NCBI GenBank assembly: GCA_033439255.1 | Contig: CM065880.1 | Location: forward strand, 496,001-560,000 | Direction: 5' to 3' | Length of the DNA stretch: 64,000 nt | From: Hericium rajendrae | Taxonomy: Eukaryota; Basidiomycota; Agaricomycetes; Russulales; Hericiaceae | Notes under the pieces: model-generated | Databases searched by the model: none | What the model was told of the DNA's origin: nothing | What the model saw: only the letters and a program-made list of their open reading frames with translations | In this document: piece by piece, positions 57,052 through 64,000 of the stretch | How the letters are laid out: each line of letters starts with the position of its first letter | How positions within the stretch are numbered: the first letter of the stretch is position 1 | Program-made: the position numbers and the translations under genes

Positions 57052-59172
57052 TCAGAATCCTCCCACTGCTCTGGATGACACTGCAGCCAATCCTGACACA
57101 ACAACTCTGGCGTGAGGTGTGAACTCCCGACTCACAGCCGGCAAGTCCATCGATGCGAGGTCTCCGGACGGACCGTCCATATTACATGCTGCTATAAAGC
57201 GCTCGGCCTCCAGCAATTCTTCGCTCTTGTTGTCATTGAATGCGCCCGTGACCCCATCATCGAACGCGTCCACATCGGACTCAGTCTCCTGGATATACAG
57301 CTCGTCGCGCTCAACCTCCATCCGCCGGATACTCAATGGCCAGCAATCCGCCGAAGGTTCCCACTGGGCTGAAAGCTGGAAGATGTGCCTCTGCAGCGAG
57401 AATAGAGCCATGACCAGGCGAAGGCGATCAAGCTGGGACGATAATGATGATGCGTCGAACGGAATCTCATCCAGGAGATACGACACATATCCCCATACAC
57501 ACAAGTTACTCTGGGCATCTGAATCAAGATAAGGAATGTGAGCCACGATCTGCAGAGACGTGTCGTCGCATATCAGACCAAAAACCATGAGCCAGGGTGG
57601 GAGAGAATCGAGTGATTTGTGGGGTGCGTGAGGAGCCAGTTCAGGATATGCGCGTCAACGCTGCTGTGTACCGCCTGACTGAGTTTTTGTCGAGGCCCGG
57701 TCGGCCTGCCCGAGGCGGACACATCAGGCTCGGGCGCATCTATCAGTAACGAGCTGCTTTCGATACCAACCAGCAGTGCAGGATGACCGAGAGATATCGG
57801 AAGAGTATCCACTTGAGATAGTAGACGTTCGGAGCCAAAGAAATTGAGAACAAATGCGAAATCCGTGCATGGCGGGGAACGGCTGTTCTTGAAGGCCACC
57901 ATATCATCGGCTGTTCCTTCTGTCACTGAGGGAAATCAAGGACCGGACTCCTGTAGATTTGAATAAGCACTTGCGGTAGAGGAAGAGACTTACAACTTAC
58001 CCAATGGGGAAGCTTCCAGGTATATTTCGCAAAGCATTGACCACCACGTCCAGCAACTCTCCGTCGTAGCCGTCACACTGCATGATCTGAAGAAAAGGTG
58101 AAGCAGATCGCCGAGCATTCGGACGAAAAAATGTTTCGGCGGTATCTGGCAGATCTGATGCGAAGGGCCTCACATAGCGGGGAGGTGAGGTGAGAAGGAA
58201 ATCTGGCACCCATGATTGTGAATCAGTGCTGTTCTGCACAAGTTCAGCATGTGAAAGGGCATGGAAATGGCCTTCGAGCGGTTCAAGGGCAGTCACAACT
58301 TGGGCCGCAACGAAATCGCCTCGTGAAGGACGGGTGGTGTGTCCGATCTCTGGTTCCTGCGCATGGCTATTAGTGCGTCATTCGCAACAGCTTATGTCAG
58401 GTCCAAACCAGCCAGTTTTGCGGAAGACCGAATGAATTCGAAGACGAAGGTCGCCAATTCTCCTTGAAATCTCGGAGGAAGTCGAATTGTGCGGCGCATC
58501 GAAGTCGCATCCTTGGTGGGACATCGTCAACATTGTCAAAGGATAGGAATTCTGGTGAGATCCCGTGCCTGTATCGAATCGAAGGCTCTTCTGTCGAGCG
58601 AAATATAATGACAAGGATTGATTACTTACCTTCGCAGCCTCGCCATGAGCCGTATCCATTCAATCGTAGCCTGCATCCGCAATGACCTCGTTTCGTCCTC
58701 GATCATCGTGGCCATTTGGGTCCAATCATAATTGCGTGCTGTGGCAGACATGCTGGAGAGCAGTAGAAGATGGTCAACATCGGGAATGAAAGTGACCACT
58801 GGATGAGGTGAGCGCAGCACAATCAATTATGTACGGAACAACGCGTTCGGTTGGAGGCGGAGTGCTGATGGATTTGTCGAAACTCTCGCTAGGTGCTCAG
58901 GCTTTCATCGAAGCATGATCTCGAAAATCGAGGAGGACATTATTTAATGGCGAGTCGGAAGCACTTGATCACTTACTGGACTGCTCGCTTGAAGTTGTAG
59001 GTTGGCTATCTGGGACGTCAGGCGCACGTGATCGTGGTGTACTTAATAGCGGTCGGGCAGTGGTCGGGCATGCAGGTCGAGCATGTACAATACTTACGCG
59101 TCGCACATCGCGCATCGTCGTCTCATCGTCACTGTGTCCAACCATCTCCCTTGCCTCCAGTGCAGCTGGCAT
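57052..59172 (-). CDS. Unassigned fungal family, member A
   Basis: A likely start is MPAALEAREMVGHSDDETTM at 59172 with a GTAAGT donor soon after. Further exons: ARNYDWTQMATMIEDETRSL; CAAQFDFLRDFKENWRPSSS; PLEGHFHALSHAELVQNSTD; HPALLVGI near 57775; LNWLLTHP; then PPWLMVFGLICDD, IVAHIPYLDSDAQSNLCVWG and YVSYLLDEIPFDASSL, with an acidic C-terminal region to 57052. Order and motifs match member B (59687-61300) on the opposite strand. I recognise no domain, signal peptide or membrane segment. Frame corrections are needed at the G4 run 57621-57624 and near 58355. Confidence 0.55.
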
Positions 59173-59686
59173 TGTGAAAGAAACCAAAAATTTCCACCTT
59201 ATAAAGGTCATGTTTAGTCGCGTACGAGACGCGTCATTTGTAGAATTTACTGACTCAAACCATTTTCAATTTGGCAAGGCAGCCTCAGCGATTACGCACA
59301 CCATTGGCAATTTACAACGTGTCCTCAGCGCTGGAACTATGTACACGTCAAAAAGCAATGCAAAATCTGGACCCGGGACCTTGACAAACCGCTGAGCCAG
59401 GTCGAGTGAAACCCTCTACTGTCTAATTCAAAGCTCGTCATATTTTCTAACATCGCAGCGCCTACCCTTTCACGACAACTGTTCCTCCCGCTTGAAACAG
59501 ATGAATAGCAATCCAGCATTAGACCTTCTGCCATTGGCTGAGGAATATACAGGATCGCCAGGCAAGACCGACCATCAAGGAAGACATCATATCGAGATGC
59601 GGGCCGCCTGCGAACGAAGAAAATTGTTCAACACGATTGCTAGGTAGTCTCGTTATGCTCTTACTATATAGTATTGTTGTTCACAG
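59173..59686. other. Intergenic between members A and B
   Basis: About 510 bp between divergently oriented paralogues. The 5' exons expected for member B were not found here. Confidence 0.4.
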
Positions 59687-61300
59687 AGAACACGCTATAG
59701 CCCCGGATGTTTTCCCAGTTTCTCTTTCTACGACAAAGCCATTGGAGTGCCAGAGCCGCTACGATCCAGATGTGCCATGCAGCTCGATTTTGTGAACCAG
59801 TTGGTCGAGAATTGGCGACCATCGTCCCCAAACTGCATGTGTGTTCCACAGAACTGGATGGTGCGTCAAGGATTGTTGGATGAGGCTTTCAAGATAATGA
59901 CAATCGTCGTTACACAGGTGCCCGAACCTGGATATATCAACAGCCCTTCTCGCGTAGATGTTGCCGAGGCCAATCTGTCCAGATGGTTTGGTTGTCTCAC
60001 AGAATATACCCATCTGCTCTCGGATGCAGAAGTGCTGGACAGGTGTTTGAGCTCCGCTGACGAGTCGTGGGCGCCCGACTTCTCCCTGTCTTCACCTGAG
60101 CGCTGGATACGACCGTACCGAAAGGACTTGCAAGGCGACATCGAGTCTCGGTTCCTCATTAACCCTCGGCGATCCGCTATGCTATTCATCGAAATCCTGC
60201 TTATCGAGGTGGCACGGACTATTCTGCCGACGATGCGATTGCTGCAGCATTTGCGGACATACCCGGCTGTTGGCTCGAACGGTATATACACCAGCCGTAT
60301 GTTCACACCTGTGCAGGATACTCATTCTTTTCAGCAAGCCTCGTGATAATCGCCATTTCAACATGGGTCACAATGCCGCAGACAGCCCGGCTGATTTCAC
60401 CCTAGTCCTTGATCCACTTCGATCATCAGATCTTAAGAACCCAGATGTTTGCTTGCGTGCCAGTCTCCTACACCCTGCTCTTCTCGTTGGTATCAAGGGT
60501 CCAGCTCAATGGGAGACGAGCGTTCGTATTCGCACTTACATCCAGATGGTGGATATGATGAGGTGGCCGAGTCCACCAGCACTTCATCTCAACCCGCGAA
60601 AACATTGACTGACATCCGTCAGGACCTAAGCCAAGTCGTTAGATCCAGCCTTGACAGTCATGTCCTGAATTGGCTTCTCGCTCATCCTGATCAGAGCCTC
60701 GAGTCGCTTCCGCCATGGCTCATGGTTTTTGGAATCATATACGACGCCGAATATGTCCGTGTTGTCGCTCACATACCGTATGCGAACGCAGAAAACGCAA
60801 CTAGCGCACCGTCCTTGGCTTATCTATCTTATCTTGTCGACGAAATCCCCTACCCTGCGCCCAAAGACACCGTTACGGCGCCATTCATGCTGGACCGTAC
60901 TTCCGTGGCTTTGGCATTGCTGACACTACAAACGCATGCCTTCCGGCTATCGGCCGCATGGGAGCGTTCACAGACATATTGGCCCGCGAGTATCCAGTTA
61001 TGGGAGTTCCTCCAGGAAGCAGATGGCCGTCCCGGAATCTTACCGGCGGGGCTCGCCTTCGATGACCCAAGCGACCATGACGATTTCAGCACGTCTTATG
61101 GATCCTTGTACGAGGCTCATATGGCAGCGTTGCGCCAAATGGCAGGCTGGGAATCGTGGAGCGGTAGTTCTGGGGACGTCTCTTGGGTTGCAGATGAGGA
61201 ATTCGTCCCCAATAGCAAGACAGTTCAAGAAGTCGAACACTGGCTCCAGATGCACCGGGAGACTTGGGATGACGTGACAGAGCAGTACTATAACAATTGA
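59687..61300 (+). CDS. Unassigned fungal family, member B
   Basis: The visible exon begins after a CACAG acceptor at 59686: FSFYDKAIGVPEPLRSRCAM, QLDFVNQLVENWRPSSPNC, SADESWAPDFSLSSPERWIR and INPRRSAMLFIEIL. Then come ADFTLVLDPL, HPALLVGI, LSQVVRSSLDSHVLNWLLAH, LPPWLMVFGIIYDAEYVRVV, AHIPYANAEN and LAYLSYLVDEIPYPAPKD, with a C-terminus of aromatic and acidic residues ending EQYYNN-stop at 61300. It aligns with member A throughout. Frame corrections are needed near 60201-60210 and 60497-60502. The N-terminal exons of member A have no visible counterpart, so this copy may be 5'-truncated. Function unknown. Confidence 0.55.
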
Positions 61301-61478
61301 AAACATTTCGTCATGAAGTCAATTTAGTATTAGCTTGAAGGATGTCTTCATCTTTGAAGTGGACACAGTTTGGAGGATCAGACATAAGACCAAGGTGACA
61401 GCATCTTTACGAATATTGGTCTTCACCAGAAGACAGGATCCTGGCTCATCGCTGCCGCTTTCGCTGAGTTTGCCGTAC

Positions 61479-62250
61479 TTACCAACGACGCTCCTTAGCC
61501 ACTTCTCCCTCATCCTCGTCCGTGTCATCATCGTCGAATGTATTATCGTCAGATATGTCCTCATAATCAGATGCATCTTCGTCAGATGTTGTAGATAAGT
61601 GAGTTGGTACAGCGACCTGAGCTCTCCGCGGCATCGACCACGTCGTCGGGCCATGAGGTGGATGGATCAAGCAGCGCAGCTAAAAACTCGGCATGAGTCC
61701 GCAGGCAAACCATGGATCAAGGGCAGAAGTCTTGTCGCAGCGACGGCCAATACGGTACGGGATCGGGTCGATGATGGAAGACACGTATGAATAGCGGGGA
61801 TACTGGCACTTGGCCTGGCCGTCCTCATCCGGGATCTCACAAGGAACGTGGGCAACGATGCGGACAGATTCTGCATCGTACATGACGCCGAACATCATCC
61901 AGCTCCATTCAGGTATGCCTATGAATCATTGGCCAGGGTGCAGGCGACAAGACTAAACAAGCTTGATTCGACAGCTAAAGAGTGCCTCTTGGGCGTCGCG
62001 AACGGTCGAAAGTTGTGTCATTCGGAATGTGGAAGGTGATGCCTGGTCCGTGAGTCCATCGCGCAGGCCCTGTCATATCAACGAGCAACGCTGAACGGAG
62101 GAGCGAGACGCGGGGCCAGTTCTAGTTGTATTCTTCGCTGGCGCCCCGGCCGAGTTGAGAATCAAAGCAAAATCGATGCAGTGAGGGTCGAAATCGGTGC
62201 TCATGCACGACGGGAAATCAAACTCGGGATGGCTGAGTGAAGATGCGTCT
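61479..62250 (-). pseudogene. Unassigned fungal family, member C (degenerate)
   Basis: Contains FDPHCIDFALILN near 62190, an ALLVD block in a shifted frame near 62090, WMMFGVMYDAESVRIVAHVP near 61880, YSYVSSIIDPIPY, and an acidic tail (DYEDISDDNTFDDDDTDEDE) near 61540. These align with the second half of members A and B. Between YDPIPY-like sequence and the tail the region is much shorter than in A and B. Several frame changes are required, so this copy is probably decayed, or heavily affected by indels. Confidence 0.45.
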
Positions 62251-64000
62251 GCTCAGATCCAGGCTCTCGTGATGCCAGAATGAATCCGAGGAGGCAACGA
62301 CGGACATCATTATTGGAAGACATATTGAATCACGAGCTCAGCTGATTCCTCTTGCGCGTCGTACTTGGGGATATCGATGAAGGCCGAGAAGGACAACCTT
62401 CATGCCTCGATTATAATCGCATTTTCAATGTATATCTCTCTCGCAGGCCACCTCGAACAGAAGTTCGGCTGAAATTCGTCGCAAGTCTGATCAGGATGCT
62501 TGACAAGTTCGTCTTCTGTCAACGTATTGGATATTCTCTGGGAACGACAGCCAGTTGCTGAGCCTCTGAACAAGGAACCGTGCCGACAAGTCTCGACCGG
62601 TTCAATGGTTCGCCCCTGTATGTCGCCGGGACAAAGTCTATGTAGCTAAATTTATAAGTAAGTTTCGGATCCTTTGATGCAGATGACAGACTCCTACCTT
62701 CCATGCCCAGGTATTGTGATAGTTTCTCGAGCCCAATTTCCCTTTAGGTGTTCTCGAATTCTACCTGCGCTTTGCACGCCGTTCTTACCATTTTCTGGAA
62801 GATCTGATACATCTTGACGACAAACCAATTCGATTTCAGCTGCCATTCGGCTCTGGGAAGACGGTCAATGCTGTGTGCATCTGCGTCAATTGTTATAATA
62901 AGGTATTCATACGATCGAATACTCACATGCTGCTCTCGACAAATCGCGTTTTCGTGTCCAGGACTCTCCGACCAGTAGCGCAATACGCCTCGGAATCAAC
63001 TCTCCAGCAGATTATCATCCACCACATAAAGAAAACACCACAAGGACTGGCGCTGATCAAAAGTGGAAACCCGAATGGGATGTGGATACCGCTCTCATTT
63101 GAGCAGGAAGATCTCGCTCTCATCGTTTGCCATCTAGCCATGGAGGAAGTCCCCAAACCAGGCCCACAACTGCCCGATTGAATGAGAGTACACGGGCTGA
63201 AACACAACCACGAAAAAATCCAGATTCGGGTCAATTGTCCATGCTACAGATTCGTCGAGAGTTAATCGAGGTGGGGCTACATCTGTGCCAGGCTATCCGA
63301 GGACCGCGTAGCCTGGATTTACCAGAGCAATAGCAGTTACGGCTACGTGCGGATCGCCTCATGTTGAACAGATGCTGTTCCTAGCGACGATCAGGTCGTC
63401 GGAGTTACACACCTCCGCGGGGCAAAGCAGATGGATGTTCTGGAGGATATCTGGACAAGATACGTCGAACCGAAGCAGTGAGGTAGAAAGGGACGCACGG
63501 GTGAGTGACTGTCGCGAATAGAATACAGCTGATCCACAGGACGCGGTACGCCACTCGAAATCAAGGCTTTGGCTTAGATACAAGAGCGCAAAAGATGACA
63601 AGCGGCAATCCTACTGTGTCATGAAGCCGGGGAAAACAAGCCTGGCCGCACGGAAGACTGCCAAAGGATGCCGACGCTCAAGATCTCGAAAAGCCTTCAT
63701 CATTGAACAGCACGCTGACATTGAGTGAAAGTCCGAACAACGCCAGAGACCGACAGATGGAGGCGGCCTCACAGAACAAGAAAGTAGACAAGGACACAGC
63801 CGGCAAGGATCCGCAGGGCATTGCTCTGGATGTCATCAGCAAGTACGTCGTGCGGGCGGCGATCAGCGTGGGTGACGAACCCATGCGAAGCCACCGGAAG
63901 AAACCTGTCCGTCCTACGAAGAAAACCTTATTCTGAAGCACGGCGATAGACGTACAAGCAAAGAAAGATCTCCACGCTACGATGTTTCGGCATCTCCCAG
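62251..64000. other. End of window, no intact gene supported
   Basis: A + frame at 62873-63181 reads SFEQEDLALIVCHLAMEEVP and KPG. Its end weakly resembles the VTQVPEPG region of family member B, so it may be another fragment. Frames at 62519-62704 (-) and 63703-63936 (+) are open but unrecognised. Confidence 0.3.

Noticed and set aside
1-64000. CRISPR arrays or bacterial operons
   Set aside because: Intron-rich fungal genes throughout; no regularly spaced direct repeats with unique spacers.

Overview
The window is nuclear DNA from a filamentous basidiomycete, most likely an agaricomycete. Evidence: short GT-AG introns of about 45-70 bp in nearly every gene, a fungal sedolisin family, a DUF6534-type membrane protein, F-box genes, a Tad1-like LINE and a Ty3-type LTR element. 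No species can be named from the sequence alone.

Layout. 0.2-6.8 kb: a DUF6534 membrane protein, a GFA/CENP-V-fold protein, the nucleolar RNA-binding protein Nop12, and an intron-containing tRNA-Ala(UGC). 8.5-30 kb: four paralogous secreted sedolisins (S53 peptidases), three on + and one on -, interleaved with an importin-7/8-type karyopherin and an F-box gene. 30.4-31.3 kb: an intact Ubc9 (SUMO E2) gene whose spliced product is 158 aa. 31.5-48.1 kb: a nested transposon stack. A minus-strand non-LTR retrotransposon (CCHC ORF1; endonuclease, reverse transcriptase and RNase H in ORF2) is split by a Ty3-like LTR element with two identical 208-bp LTRs. Its upstream region carries two inverted copies of a 576-bp MITE with hAT-like 8-bp target duplications. 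A 13-bp repeat at 31518 and 48067 may be the target duplication of the LINE. 48.1-49.1 kb: two abutting TA-flanked MITEs and a 50-bp perfect palindrome. 50-56.4 kb: a small secreted cysteine-containing protein, a GNAT acetyltransferase, a 3' remnant of an aldo/keto reductase and a 588-aa F-box protein. 57-63 kb: at least three divergent copies of an unassigned fungal family on both strands.

One feature cuts across the whole window. Many conserved genes need one or more single-base frame corrections, several at homopolymers, although their protein similarity is otherwise continuous. The LTR element needs them too, although its LTRs are identical and it must be young. Assembly or sequencing indels are therefore a simpler explanation than widespread pseudogenisation. 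Ubc9, the GFA protein, the DUF6534 gene, GNAT, the small secreted protein, two sedolisins and the 588-aa F-box gene read through cleanly.

Functionally the window mixes housekeeping genes (ribosome biogenesis, nuclear transport, SUMOylation, tRNA) with genes of fungal lifestyle (secreted acid proteases, a small secreted protein, F-box expansion) and a transposon-rich island.
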